Assembly: GCF_017498485.1 (NCBI RefSeq)
Contig: NZ_CP071795.1
Location: forward strand, 3,454,501 to 3,518,500
DNA length: 64,000 bases
Direction: 5' to 3'
Origin: Polaribacter batillariae
GTDB lineage: Bacteria; Bacteroidota; Bacteroidia; Flavobacteriales; Flavobacteriaceae
Positions 45,078 through 54,558 of this stretch are shown piece after piece; the stretch's first letter is position 1, and the number at the start of each line of letters is the position of its first letter. The translations under genes were made by a program, and so were the position numbers. Below the pieces are notes generated by a model. It was not told the origin of the DNA and made no database searches. It was given only the letters and a program-made list of their open reading frames with translations.

Positions 45078-46028
45078 ATGAGTTTTTTTTATGTGGTAAT
45101 AGGGCTTATTTTATTAGTTCTTGGGGGCGATTTTTTGGTAAAATCTTCAATAGGCTTATCATTTAAATTAAATATCTCTAAAATGGTTATTGGTATGACA
45201 GTTGTTTCTTTCGCAACCTCTGCCCCAGAACTTTTGGTAAGCTTGCAAGCTGCTTTAGACGGTTCTCCAGCCATATCTATAAACAATGTTATTGGTTCTA
45301 ATATTGCTAATATTGGTTTGGTATTAGGAATTACAGCGATTGTTGGTCCTATTGTAGTAAGTAAAGATTTTTACAAGTTAAATTGGCCTGCAATGATGCT
45401 TTTTTCTTTAGTACTCTATTATTTTTTATATAATGATCGTATCTTAACTTTTATAGAAGGTTTAATTCTTCTATTTAGTTTGTGTATTTTCTTAATAGTT
45501 TTAATACGTAGCGCAAGAAAAGAAGAAGTTTCTTTAGATGAAGTAGATGATGCTTTGGCTGAAATTGGTTACGGAAAAATATTTTTCTGGTTAATTGTTG
45601 GTGGAGTTGCTTTGTATTTTGGTTCAGATTTATTAGTAGTGGGTGCTAAAGACATTGCACAAAGTTTAGGCGTAAGTGAAGGTGCAATATCTATAACGAT
45701 GATTGCAATTGGAACCAGTGTACCAGAATTGGCGGCATCTATAATTGCTGCAGTAAAAGGAGAAAAGGCAATTTCTTTAGGAAACTTAATTGGTTCTAAT
45801 ATTTTTAACATTGCATCTGTATTGGGTTTTACTGCGCTTATAAAAGAAATTCCGGTTACAGAAGCTCAAATACTATCTAGAGATGTTTTTTGGATGTTAG
45901 GTTTTGCAGTAGTTTTGCTTCCTTTGGTATTTATGCCAAAGAAATTTGTTTTAAGTAGGTTTAAAGGAGCTTTTCTGTTTTTTGGATATGCATTGTTTAT
46001 TTATTTAGTCTTTAAAACTACGGCATAA
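45078..46028 (+). CDS. Calcium/sodium antiporter (CaCA family, YrbG-like)
   Basis: 316 residues with ten hydrophobic helices in two inverted halves. The two alpha repeats are visible: SFATSAPELLVSLQAAL with NNVIGSNIANIGLVLG, and IGTSVPELAASIIAAV with GNLIGSNIFNIASVLG. These bind the cation. It exchanges Na+ or H+ for Ca2+ across the inner membrane. Confidence 0.93.
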   Translation: MSFFYVVIGLILLVLGGDFLVKSSIGLSFKLNISKMVIGMTVVSFATSAPELLVSLQAALDGSPAISINNVIGSNIANIGLVLGITAIVGPIVVSKDFYKLNWPAMMLFSLVLYYFLYNDRILTFIEGLILLFSLCIFLIVLIRSARKEEVSLDEVDDALAEIGYGKIFFWLIVGGVALYFGSDLLVVGAKDIAQSLGVSEGAISITMIAIGTSVPELAASIIAAVKGEKAISLGNLIGSNIFNIASVLGFTALIKEIPVTEAQILSRDVFWMLGFAVVLLPLVFMPKKFVLSRFKGAFLFFGYALFIYLVFKTTA

Positions 46029-46255
46029 AAATTGGTTTTTAGCAACAGTTGTAAAAGTTGAAGCGATAATATTAAAGATTTTTTTATTCTCAGTACTCTA
46101 AACATATTCCTCTAAATTTAACATTAATTGATTGTAGATAAACGTGATTATAAATACGATTACTTACATTATCGTTTGGTTAAGGTAATGTAAATAAGTT
46201 TTTTTTAATTATATTGTTATATAAATTTATAGCAATAACAAAAAAAATAAAGAAA

Positions 46256-47194
46256 ATGATTTTAAAAAAAACAAAACAAACAATTATTATTTCTTCAATA
46301 TTTTTAACATTGATGGGATGTGGAAAAACTGATAATGATTTAGAATTTAATGTTGATTCTACCATTGAAAATAGCATTAAAGAGGAAAATCCACAAGTAA
46401 AGAGTCAATTTGGAAATATAAATTGCACTTCAACAACTTTGAACAATAGCGTTAGGAAGACTAGGTATAATCATGATACTAAGAAAACAGAATTTTATTG
46501 GGCAAACGATACTTTTACATATTGCTTTTATCAAGATGCTTCTAATGTAAACCCAAGTTCAGGAGTGAATAGTTTAGCTTGGAATTCTAATTCTAAAGTC
46601 CATAGTAATGTTTCAGGAAGTACAATTAGTAGTATAAGTCAATTTTTAGGGTCTTTAGATATTAATGCAGGTGCAACTATCACAATCTGTATAGATCAGC
46701 CAAGCCCTAATTCGGATATGATGTTTAGAAATTTATACAATAATGTTAAAGATATTGGAGAAGCTTTTGTAGAAATAAGTCAAGGAATGCATACTAAAGT
46801 TTTTGGGTTTTATCCAAGTACAGAGGTAAAGCCAGTTATAAATTTAGAAGCTTCAGGAGTATTTAAAGATAAAAGCTCGACCTCTTATGATGTTGGTTTA
46901 ACTTTTGGAGTTACTGGTTCTCAGTTATCAGAAATAATTGATCGTGTTGAGAAAATTGAGTCTTTAGGAGTAAATTATAATTTTTTAACGAATAATAATA
47001 TTAACTTGATTAATGACGTGGCTTATTTATCAGGTTACGCTGTATATAATCCAGAAGTGCTATGGAACGGAGATAATAACACTATAATTGGTTATGCACA
47101 AAGTGCTGGAATTATGGGGCAATATTTAAGAAACACTTCTATTAATTCAACAATATTTACAGAGTTTGGTTATTCAGGAACTAGTACGAACTAA
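46256..47194 (+). CDS. Lipoprotein of unknown function
   Basis: About 312 residues from the ATG at 46256 (MILKKTKQTII); an in-frame ATG at 46214 lacks a signal-like start. SPII lipobox TLMGC (Cys22). The mature chain has TFTYCFYQDASNVNPSSGVN and INAGATITICIDQPSPNSDM, with no catalytic motif I recognise. The tail is asparagine- and serine-rich. A bidirectional terminator follows. Confidence 0.65.
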   Translation: MILKKTKQTIIISSIFLTLMGCGKTDNDLEFNVDSTIENSIKEENPQVKSQFGNINCTSTTLNNSVRKTRYNHDTKKTEFYWANDTFTYCFYQDASNVNPSSGVNSLAWNSNSKVHSNVSGSTISSISQFLGSLDINAGATITICIDQPSPNSDMMFRNLYNNVKDIGEAFVEISQGMHTKVFGFYPSTEVKPVINLEASGVFKDKSSTSYDVGLTFGVTGSQLSEIIDRVEKIESLGVNYNFLTNNNINLINDVAYLSGYAVYNPEVLWNGDNNTIIGYAQSAGIMGQYLRNTSINSTIFTEFGYSGTSTN

Positions 47195-47216
47195 TTTTTA
47201 ACTTTAACCTCTATAC

Positions 47217-47253
47217 TAAAAAAGCTCGCAAATTTTATTTGCGAGCTTTTTAG
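47217..47253. terminator. Bidirectional terminator between the lipoprotein and GSII
   Basis: 13-bp stem AAAAGCTCGCAAA/TTTGCGAGCTTTT with A/T tracts on both sides, between converging genes. Confidence 0.92.
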
Positions 47254-47268
47254 TATCAAATATATTTC

Positions 47269-48294
47269 TTAGCTAATATTGGCAGACTTTACAGTCTTAA
47301 TAATTCTACCAGCAATTTTGTATGGATCTCCATTAGAAGCTGGTCTTCTGTCTTCTAGCCAACCTTTCCAGCCTTTTTCTACTGTAATAATTGGAATTCT
47401 AATAGAAGCTCCTCTATCTGAAACTCCATAAGAGAAATCGTGGATAGATGCTGTTTCATGATCTCCAGTTAAACGTTGGTCGTTAAACTCACCATAAACT
47501 TCGATATGTTCTTTTACAACAGGTCTAAATGCTTCACAAATTTTCTCATAAGTCTCTTTAGAACCACAAGTTCTTAGTACAGAGTTAGAGAAGTTTGCGT
47601 GCATACCAGAACCATTCCAATCCATGTCTTTTCCTAATGGTTTTGGATGATATTCAATATACCAGCCATATTTTTCTGTTAATCTATCTAACAAATAACG
47701 AGCAATCCAAATTTCATCTCCAGCTTTTTTTGCGCCTTTAGCAAATAATTGAAATTCCCACTGACCAGATGCAACTTCCTGATTAATTCCTTCAAAATTT
47801 AAACCTGCATCAATACATAAATCTGCATGCTCTTCAACTAAAGATCTACCATGAGTATTTCTTCCACCAACAGAACAATAATACATTCCTTGAGGAGCAG
47901 GATAACCACCAACAGGGAAACCTAGTGGTAATTGAGTTTTCTTGTCCATTATAAAGTACTCTTGCTCAAAACCAAACCAGAAATCATCATCTTCATCATC
48001 AATTGTAGCTCTTCCGTTAGAAACATGTGGTGTTCCGTCTGCATTTAAAACCTCTGTCATCACTAAATAACCATTTCTTCTTGCAGGATCTGGGTAGATT
48101 GCAACAGGTTTTAGTAAACAATCAGAAGAATCTCCTGAAGCTTGTCTTGTAGATGATCCATCAAAAGACCACATACTTAATTCTTCTACTGTTCCTTGAA
48201 AATTTTCATGTTCTTCGACTTTGGTTTTGCTTCTCATATTCTGAGTTGGATAATATCCATCTAACCAAATGTATTCTAATTTAATTTTTGCCAT
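47269..48294 (-). CDS. Glutamine synthetase, type II-like (eukaryote-type)
   Basis: 341 residues from the ATG at 48294; the longer frame upstream is not supported. MAKIKLEYIWLDGYYPTQNM opens the beta-grasp domain; ELSMWSFDGSSTRQASGDSS, WFGFEQEYFIMD, GMYYCSVGG, GINQEVASGQWEFQLF and GMHANFSN are GSII marks. It makes glutamine from glutamate, ammonia and ATP. It is divergent from the GSIII gene 169 bp away. Confidence 0.93.
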   Translation of the reverse strand: MAKIKLEYIWLDGYYPTQNMRSKTKVEEHENFQGTVEELSMWSFDGSSTRQASGDSSDCLLKPVAIYPDPARRNGYLVMTEVLNADGTPHVSNGRATIDDEDDDFWFGFEQEYFIMDKKTQLPLGFPVGGYPAPQGMYYCSVGGRNTHGRSLVEEHADLCIDAGLNFEGINQEVASGQWEFQLFAKGAKKAGDEIWIARYLLDRLTEKYGWYIEYHPKPLGKDMDWNGSGMHANFSNSVLRTCGSKETYEKICEAFRPVVKEHIEVYGEFNDQRLTGDHETASIHDFSYGVSDRGASIRIPIITVEKGWKGWLEDRRPASNGDPYKIAGRIIKTVKSANIS

Positions 48295-48326
48295 AATAAA
48301 TAATTGAATGTGTAATGTTAACACCA

Positions 48327-48356
48327 CAAAAATGAAATTTTTTCTATACATATCAA
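48327..48356 (-). promoter_or_regulatory. Promoter of the GSII gene
   Basis: On the minus strand TTG (48354-48356), 19 bp, then CATTTTTG (48327-48334): one base off TAnnTTTG, with exact spacing. The start codon lies 32 bp downstream. Confidence 0.5.
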
Positions 48357-48377
48357 AAAAATAAGGGGTTAAATGTT

Positions 48378-48385
48378 TATTTTTG
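48378..48385 (+). promoter_or_regulatory. -7 element of the GSIII gene
   Basis: TATTTTTG fits TAnnTTTG; the GSIII start is about 80 bp downstream. No clear -33 box. Confidence 0.4.
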
Positions 48386-48463
48386 CACAAAAATAATTTT
48401 ATCCCTAATTTTAATAAGGGTATATTTGATTATAAGTAAAAATAAACAGCAAAAATTAATAAT

Positions 48464-50647
48464 ATGTCAAGGATTAGATTTAATGCTTTGCAAGAAACCA
48501 GCAATAGAAGTCCTTTAAAGGTACTTCAAACCGAAAAAAGGTCGTCTTTATTTGGAAAAAACGTGTTTAACAAACATGCAATGCAACAATACCTTACAAG
48601 GGCTGCATACGAAAGTGTAATGGATGCAATAGAGCATGGAACAAAAATAGATCGTAAAATTGCAGACCAGGTGGCTGTAAGTATGAAAGATTGGGCAATG
48701 TCTAAAGGAGCAACACATTACACACATTGGTTTCAGCCACTTACAGGAGCCACTGCAGAAAAGCACGATGCTTTTTTCGAATCTATTAATGGTAGTTTGG
48801 CAATGGAAAAATTCGATGGCGAACGGTTGGTGCAACAAGAGCCAGGAGCTTCTAGTTTTCCGAATGGAGGCATTCGAAATACATTCGAAGCAAGAGGTTA
48901 TACAGCTTGGGATCCAACATCACCTGCATTTATTTACGAAACTACTTTGTGTATTCCAACCATTTTTGTGGCTTATACAGGAGAGGCTTTAGACAATAAA
49001 ACGCCCTTATTAAGAGCACTACAGGCCATAGATACTCATGCAACCGCTGTTTGTAAATATTTCGATAAAAACGCTTCTAAAGTAAGTGCTACTTTAGGTT
49101 GGGAACAAGAATATTTTTTAATTGATGATGCCTTGGCAAACTCCAGACCAGATATTTTATTAACAGGTAGAACTTTAATTGGGCATTCTCCAGCAAAAGG
49201 TCAGCAACTTGGAGACCATTATTTTGGAACCATACCAGCAAGAGCGATGGCTTTTATGCAAGATTTAGAACAAGAATGCATGTTGTTGGGCATTCCTGTT
49301 AAAACTAGGCATAATGAGGTTGCTCCAAATCAATTTGAAATAGCTCCAATTTTCGAAGAAGCAAATTTGGCAGTAGATCATAATTCCTTACTAATGGACG
49401 TGATGGAAAAAGTTTCTCGCAGACATAAATTTAAAGTATTATTTCACGAAAAACCATTTGCGGGCATTAATGGTTCTGGAAAACACAACAATTGGTCTTT
49501 GGCGACATCACACGATACAAATTTGCTAAGCCCAGGGAAAACACCCATGAAAAATTTACAATTCTTAACTTTTTTTGTAAATACAATTAAAGCAGTTCAC
49601 GAAAATGAAGAATTGTTAAGAGCCTCTATTGCATCTGCAAGTAACGACCATAGATTGGGTGCAAACGAAGCACCTCCAGCAATTATATCTGTTTTTATAG
49701 GTAAACAACTTTCGGCGGTTTTAGACGAGCTAGAAAACGTAACCAAGGGGAAATTATCGCCACAAGAAAAAACAGATTTAAAACTGAATATTATTGGTAA
49801 AATACCAGAAATATTATTAGACAATACAGACAGAAATAGAACTTCGCCATTTGCATTTACAGGAAATAAATTCGAATTAAGAGCAGTAGGTTCTTCCTCT
49901 AATTGTGCGGCTCCAATGACGGTTTTAAACACCATTGTGGCGAAGCAATTAAAGGAATTTAAGATAGAAGTAGATAAGCTAATAGAAAACAAAAACCTTA
50001 AAAAAGACGAAGCCATTTTTAACGTTTTAAGAGAATACATAAAAGAATCTAAGAAGATCCGTTTCGATGGAGATGGGTATGGAGAAGCATGGGAAAAAGA
50101 AGCAAAAAAACGAGGATTAAGTAACAATAAAACAACTCCAGAAGCATTAAAAATACAAATCGCACAAAAAACCATTGATTTGTACGAAGAAATGGAAGTA
50201 ATGAGCAGAGTAGAGGTAGAAGCTCGTTACGAAATCGCAGTAGAAGAATATACCAAAAGATTGCAAATAGAAGGCAGGGTGTTAGGAGATATTGCTAGAA
50301 ATCATGTAATACCAACAGCTATAATTTATCAAAATACACTATTAGAAAACACAAAGAATTTAAAAGAAATTTTTGGCGAAGCCTATAAAACTATTGCCAA
50401 AGAACAAATCGAGTTAATTATGACTATTTCGAACCACATTACAGAAATTAACGCATTAACTTTAAAAATGGAAGCACAACGTGCAAAATCGAACCAACAA
50501 AAAGGATTGAAATCTGCAGAAATGTATTGTAAAAATGTAAAACCATTTTTCGAGGAAATTCGTTATCATTGCGATAAACTAGAAACCATGGTAAACGATA
50601 ATTTGTGGCCATTAACCAAATATAGAGAGCTTTTGTTTACAAAATAA
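48464..50647 (+). CDS. glnN: Glutamine synthetase type III
   Basis: 727 residues, the GSIII length. YTHWFQPLTGATAEKHDAF, KFDGERLVQQEPGASSFPNG, WEQEYFLIDD, TRHNEVAPNQFEIAPIFEEA, NGSGKHNNWSLATS and GANEAPPAIISVFIG are all classical GSIII blocks. It is the ATP-dependent glutamine synthetase common in Bacteroidota. It is paired divergently with a GSII gene, which is unusual. Confidence 0.96.
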   Translation: MSRIRFNALQETSNRSPLKVLQTEKRSSLFGKNVFNKHAMQQYLTRAAYESVMDAIEHGTKIDRKIADQVAVSMKDWAMSKGATHYTHWFQPLTGATAEKHDAFFESINGSLAMEKFDGERLVQQEPGASSFPNGGIRNTFEARGYTAWDPTSPAFIYETTLCIPTIFVAYTGEALDNKTPLLRALQAIDTHATAVCKYFDKNASKVSATLGWEQEYFLIDDALANSRPDILLTGRTLIGHSPAKGQQLGDHYFGTIPARAMAFMQDLEQECMLLGIPVKTRHNEVAPNQFEIAPIFEEANLAVDHNSLLMDVMEKVSRRHKFKVLFHEKPFAGINGSGKHNNWSLATSHDTNLLSPGKTPMKNLQFLTFFVNTIKAVHENEELLRASIASASNDHRLGANEAPPAIISVFIGKQLSAVLDELENVTKGKLSPQEKTDLKLNIIGKIPEILLDNTDRNRTSPFAFTGNKFELRAVGSSSNCAAPMTVLNTIVAKQLKEFKIEVDKLIENKNLKKDEAIFNVLREYIKESKKIRFDGDGYGEAWEKEAKKRGLSNNKTTPEALKIQIAQKTIDLYEEMEVMSRVEVEARYEIAVEEYTKRLQIEGRVLGDIARNHVIPTAIIYQNTLLENTKNLKEIFGEAYKTIAKEQIELIMTISNHITEINALTLKMEAQRAKSNQQKGLKSAEMYCKNVKPFFEEIRYHCDKLETMVNDNLWPLTKYRELLFTK

Positions 50648-50808
50648 AATTATTTGGGCGTTTTAACGGGCTTTCCATTATATCTTTTTTTTTACCAAAA
50701 AAAAGGATGCCATTGCAATCCCTAACGCAAATAGCAAAACCGAAAAGGAAGTTTTTAAAAACAACAAAATTCATTATAATTTTCCACGGTTTTTTTTAAG
50801 CAAAAGCC

Positions 50809-50816
50809 TAAATTTG
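50809..50816 (+). promoter_or_regulatory. purM -7 promoter element
   Basis: TAAATTTG matches TAnnTTTG, 18 bp before the ATG; no clear -33 box. Confidence 0.5.
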
Positions 50817-50834
50817 CAAACATAACACAACAAT

Positions 50835-52013
50835 ATGAGCCAAGAAGTTTCTAAAAGATACGCACAAAGAGGTGTTTCTGCATCCAAAGAAGATGTACAC
50901 AATGCTATTAAAAACATAAACAAAGGTTTGTTTCCAAAAGCATTTTGCAAAATTGTGCCAGATTATTTAACAAATGACGATGATTATTGTTTAATAATGC
51001 ATGCAGATGGTGCAGGAACAAAATCGTCTTTGGCATATATGTATTGGAAAGAAACTGGTGATATTTCTGTATGGAAAGGTATTGCACAAGATGCTTTAAT
51101 TATGAATATTGACGATTTGTTATGTGTGGGAGCAACAGACAATATTATGTTGTCTTCTACCATTGGAAGAAATAAAAGTAAAATTCCTGGTGAAGTTTTA
51201 TCAGCAATTATAAATGGAACTGAAGAGTTGATTGAAGACTTAAAAAAGTTTGGAGTAACCATTCATTCTACAGGAGGTGAAACTGCAGATGTTGGCGATT
51301 TAGTTCGTACAATTATTGTAGATTCTACAGTAACTGCACGTATGAAACGCTCTAATGTTATTGATAATGCAAATATAAAAGCAGGTGATGTAATTGTTGG
51401 TTTAGAATCTTTCGGACAAGCAACTTATGAAACTGAATATAATGGAGGTATGGGTTCTAACGGATTAACTTCTGCAAGACATGATGTTTTTCATAACTAT
51501 TTAGCAGAAAAATACCCAGAAAGTTTCGATGCTGCTGTTCCATCTGATTTGGTGTATTCTGGAAATACAAAATTAACAGACAAGGTTGAAAATTCTCCTA
51601 TTGATGCTGGTAAATTAGTATTATCGCCAACAAGAACCTATGCACCAATTATTAAAGAAATTTTATCGAAATTTAATTCTGATACAGTTCACGGAATGGT
51701 CCATTGTTCTGGTGGCGCACAAACAAAAGTTTTACATTTTGTTGATGAATTGCACATTGTAAAAGACAACCTATTTCCAATTCCACCTTTGTTTAAGTTA
51801 ATACAAGAACAATCAAAAACAGATTGGAAAGAAATGTACCAAGTTTTTAATTGTGGACACAGAATGGAAATTTACGTTTCTCCAGAAATTGCTGAAAACA
51901 TCATTGCTATCTCAAAATCTTACAATGTGAATGCACAAATTGTGGGTAGTGTAAAAGCTGCTGATAAAAAGAAATTGACTATTAAAAGCGAATTTGGGGT
52001 CTTTGAGTATTAA
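50835..52013 (+). CDS. purM: Phosphoribosylformylglycinamidine cyclo-ligase (AIR synthetase)
   Basis: 392 residues, the Bacteroidota form. YAQRGVSASKEDVHNAIKNI opens it; CLIMHADGAGTKSSLAYMYW is the glycine-rich nucleotide region, HSTGGETADVGDLVRTIIVD the PurM signature, and VHGMVHCSGGAQTKVLHFVD the second core. It makes AIR in de novo purine synthesis. It stands alone. Confidence 0.93.
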   Translation: MSQEVSKRYAQRGVSASKEDVHNAIKNINKGLFPKAFCKIVPDYLTNDDDYCLIMHADGAGTKSSLAYMYWKETGDISVWKGIAQDALIMNIDDLLCVGATDNIMLSSTIGRNKSKIPGEVLSAIINGTEELIEDLKKFGVTIHSTGGETADVGDLVRTIIVDSTVTARMKRSNVIDNANIKAGDVIVGLESFGQATYETEYNGGMGSNGLTSARHDVFHNYLAEKYPESFDAAVPSDLVYSGNTKLTDKVENSPIDAGKLVLSPTRTYAPIIKEILSKFNSDTVHGMVHCSGGAQTKVLHFVDELHIVKDNLFPIPPLFKLIQEQSKTDWKEMYQVFNCGHRMEIYVSPEIAENIIAISKSYNVNAQIVGSVKAADKKKLTIKSEFGVFEY

Positions 52014-52098
52014 GTTTTTTTTTGAATTTGGCTAATGTGTTTGTGTATGGTTTTTTGCGTGGTTTAAGCACTGAAGTTAGCAAATAAAAACCGAATAG

Positions 52099-52119
52099 AA
52101 AAAATCCGCGAGGATTTTT
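52099..52119 (+). terminator. Terminator-like hairpin after purM
   Basis: AAAAATCC-GCGA-GGATTTTT, 85 bp after the purM stop. Confidence 0.6.
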
Positions 52120-52171
52120 GTAAGTAGGCTAGAACCAGCAATAAATTATATACGGTATTGTACGCAGGCTT

Positions 52172-52741
52172 TTACTTAAATTCAATGTCAATACCTTGGT
52201 AAATTTTTAGTAAATCAGGTAATGTCATAACTTTAATATCAAGCATTTTGCAAATGGATGGTATCTTTTTAAATGCTTTGTGGTCATTCCCATTTTCAGA
52301 TTCCTCAGTTACAATTGCTATTTCCTTTTTTGCACTCTTTTTTATTAAAGCAAGAATTATCATTCTAGCATCTGCTGTCTCTAAAAATTCTTTTTTACGT
52401 TCTTCAAACTCTGCATCATTAAGTCTTCTAGATAATGGTGTTCTAAAGTTGTTATTTAAAAGATTATAAAATTTCTTTGTAGAAGGAGGAAGTAAATCTT
52501 TTGTTCTTAAAGGAATTTTAAAGTGTTTTTTAAAATCTTTATCTTTTAAATAGTCTAAAGATTTTAGGACTAAACCTTGAGTAGTGTATTCACATTCTTG
52601 ATAAACAGCATCTATTAGGATTAGATTACCATTTTCAATTTCAGATTTTATGAAATCAAACAACTTTGTTTTTTTGTCAAATGGTAAGTAATAACGAACC
52701 AAGGACAGTAAGGAACTTGTATCAATTATTACTTTCATCAA
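52172..52741 (-). CDS. DUF4411 family PIN-like protein (probable toxin)
   Basis: 189 residues. KVIIDTSSLLSLVRYYLPFD is the PIN-like N-terminus (Asp of the nuclease site), DAVYQECEYTTQ, TADARMIILALIKKSAKK and EIAIVTEESENGNDHKAFKK supply further acidic sites; the order is that of DUF4411. Likely a ribonuclease of a toxin-antitoxin-like pair. The start overlaps the upstream ImmA/IrrE-type gene by 4 bp. Confidence 0.8.
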   Translation of the reverse strand: MMKVIIDTSSLLSLVRYYLPFDKKTKLFDFIKSEIENGNLILIDAVYQECEYTTQGLVLKSLDYLKDKDFKKHFKIPLRTKDLLPPSTKKFYNLLNNNFRTPLSRRLNDAEFEERKKEFLETADARMIILALIKKSAKKEIAIVTEESENGNDHKAFKKIPSICKMLDIKVMTLPDLLKIYQGIDIEFK

Positions 52742-53889
52742 ATATATTTATCTAATTTTTCGGGTTTGATATTAAGTTTTTTACAAACTTCATATTCGTT
52801 TAAAACACCTTCATAATAAGCAGTTTGAATTGTTGATAAGAACAAAGGTGACGGAATTGGTTTGGCAACTGAACCTCTTTGTTTGATGCCCTGTTCTTTT
52901 AGTAATTGCTTTTCTCTTTCCTTTTCTTCTTGTCTTTGTCTAAAAATTTCTTCAAACTCTTCTCTTACTAATTTATAGTTAGACTTTGATATTTTACCTT
53001 GATAAAGAAGTCTGGTAAAAAGTGATAACTGACTTAAATGAGTATTTTGAGAAACTTTTTCAATAAAGTCGTGATGATAATCATTACTTGAAGATGCTTT
53101 TTCTAGTGTGTCTAAAGTTTTTGAATAATTACCTGCCAGAAAGAAAAATGCAAAGTCATTACACCATCTTTCTATAGTTGAAAGGTTTTTGTTGTAAACA
53201 CTATAGTTTATTTCTTCAATTTCTTCTTCGTCTAATAGGTAATGACCTAATTCGTGAGCAAGAGTAAATATTTCTCTAGAAAAAGATTGATGTCTCTTAA
53301 GGACAATCATATTTGGCTTTAGATAAAATCCGTCAATATTAGCTTTCTCCTTTTTATTCCAGGTCTCTATGAACTCAAAAACCATTATGTTTTTAGTGGC
53401 TAATGAAGAAATTAAAGCTTTTAAGAAATTACGTCTGTTTTTATCAAACCTTGGATATAAAACTTTTCTAGCTTTTAATGCAATTTCTCTTGGGTTGTCA
53501 GAAATCGAGTATTTTTTTATCTGTCTTTTAAAATCTAAATCTGAAAGTTTTGCAATTGCTGAAAGTGATAGTTTTAATTCTTCAAATTGATTTACAATTT
53601 TTATAGCTCCTAGATTAAGTTCATCGTTTTGAAAATTTTGCTTTCTAAAAAACACACTTGCTTCTTTTGATTTTTCAGGTGCTTTTGGGTCTAGATAATA
53701 GTGTAGTCCTTTTTCAAAAATTTTATCAATTCTTTTTAGGTAAGAAATCTGAATTTCTTTACCAAACACATCCTCTTTGGTAATTGGATTTTTAAGTCCA
53801 ATACTGATTTTTTGCAAGAAATCTTGTACACCCATTCTGTACATTTCTAGCAAATGTCTAATTCGTGATATGTTATGTTCTACTTTCAA
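52738..53889 (-). CDS. ImmA/IrrE-family metallopeptidase with degenerate N-terminal HTH-like region
   Basis: 383 residues. The N-terminus RIRHLLEMYRMGVQDFLQKI may be a diverged XRE-type region. The zinc site FTLAHELGHYLLDEEE (HExxH, around residue 215) is intact, and the later Glu-rich stretch is typical of peptidase M78. The C-terminus has a long charged helix. Such proteins regulate or cleave partner repressors and are often paired with DUF4411. The genes overlap by 4 bp. Confidence 0.83.
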   Translation of the reverse strand: MKVEHNISRIRHLLEMYRMGVQDFLQKISIGLKNPITKEDVFGKEIQISYLKRIDKIFEKGLHYYLDPKAPEKSKEASVFFRKQNFQNDELNLGAIKIVNQFEELKLSLSAIAKLSDLDFKRQIKKYSISDNPREIALKARKVLYPRFDKNRRNFLKALISSLATKNIMVFEFIETWNKKEKANIDGFYLKPNMIVLKRHQSFSREIFTLAHELGHYLLDEEEIEEINYSVYNKNLSTIERWCNDFAFFFLAGNYSKTLDTLEKASSSNDYHHDFIEKVSQNTHLSQLSLFTRLLYQGKISKSNYKLVREEFEEIFRQRQEEKEREKQLLKEQGIKQRGSVAKPIPSPLFLSTIQTAYYEGVLNEYEVCKKLNIKPEKLDKYI

Positions 53890-54028
53890 TTTAGTTTTTA
53901 AAACTTGTGTGCAAAGTTACGATTTCTTTTCTAGCTTGTTGCCAATAACACGATTATGACGTCTGTTTTAATGAATTATAATCGGTGTTAGCGAAGTTAT
54001 ATTTTTTTAAGTTTAGAAACAAATTAAA

Positions 54029-54463
54029 TTATTTTACACTCTCAAAAACAAAATCAATACTAAAATCATCATTAGAAACTAGTGCCTTCAACTGCATGTT
54101 TTCTATGTAATATTTTATTTTGGTAGGAAATTCATTTTGTGCATTTTTACAAACAAAAGAAGTATCTGTTTGAGATGTAAATTTAAAAAAAGTGGCGGTT
54201 TCATTTACACCTTCTACTTTTAAGTGTAACGTATCATTTACAGATACAATACTCATAATTTCTTTAAATGTAGTGTCTTTATTTTTTAGTGTGTAACCTA
54301 CTCCTGTAAAATCGGTATTCCAATTTTCGTAGGTTTTATATCCTTCTTTGTCGTTTAAACGAATCCATTTTCCAATGATAAAAGTTGGTTTGTTCACGTT
54401 TTCTGTTTCTGTTTTACAAGAAACTATCAATAAAAAAGAACAAATGAGCAGAAAATATTTCAT
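54029..54463 (-). CDS. Lipocalin-like lipoprotein of unknown function
   Basis: 144 residues. SPII lipobox LIVSC (Cys16). The mature part starts FIIGKWIRLNDKEGYKTYEN, has alternating beta strands and ends in a beta hairpin (KALVSNDDFSIDFVFESVK), compatible with a lipocalin-like barrel. No conserved catalytic residue is visible. Divergent from prfA. Confidence 0.6.
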   Translation of the reverse strand: MKYFLLICSFLLIVSCKTETENVNKPTFIIGKWIRLNDKEGYKTYENWNTDFTGVGYTLKNKDTTFKEIMSIVSVNDTLHLKVEGVNETATFFKFTSQTDTSFVCKNAQNEFPTKIKYYIENMQLKALVSNDDFSIDFVFESVK

Positions 54464-54558
54464 AACAAGTACGTTTTAATTATTCAAATATACTCAAAAC
54501 GAAACATTTAAATTTCCGATAAATATTGTAAATTCGCAGTACAAGAAAAGAGTATCAA

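Noticed and set aside
49597..50175. 192-codon reading frame opposite the GSIII gene
   Set aside because: It is an antisense shadow of a strongly conserved gene and shows no recognisable domain.
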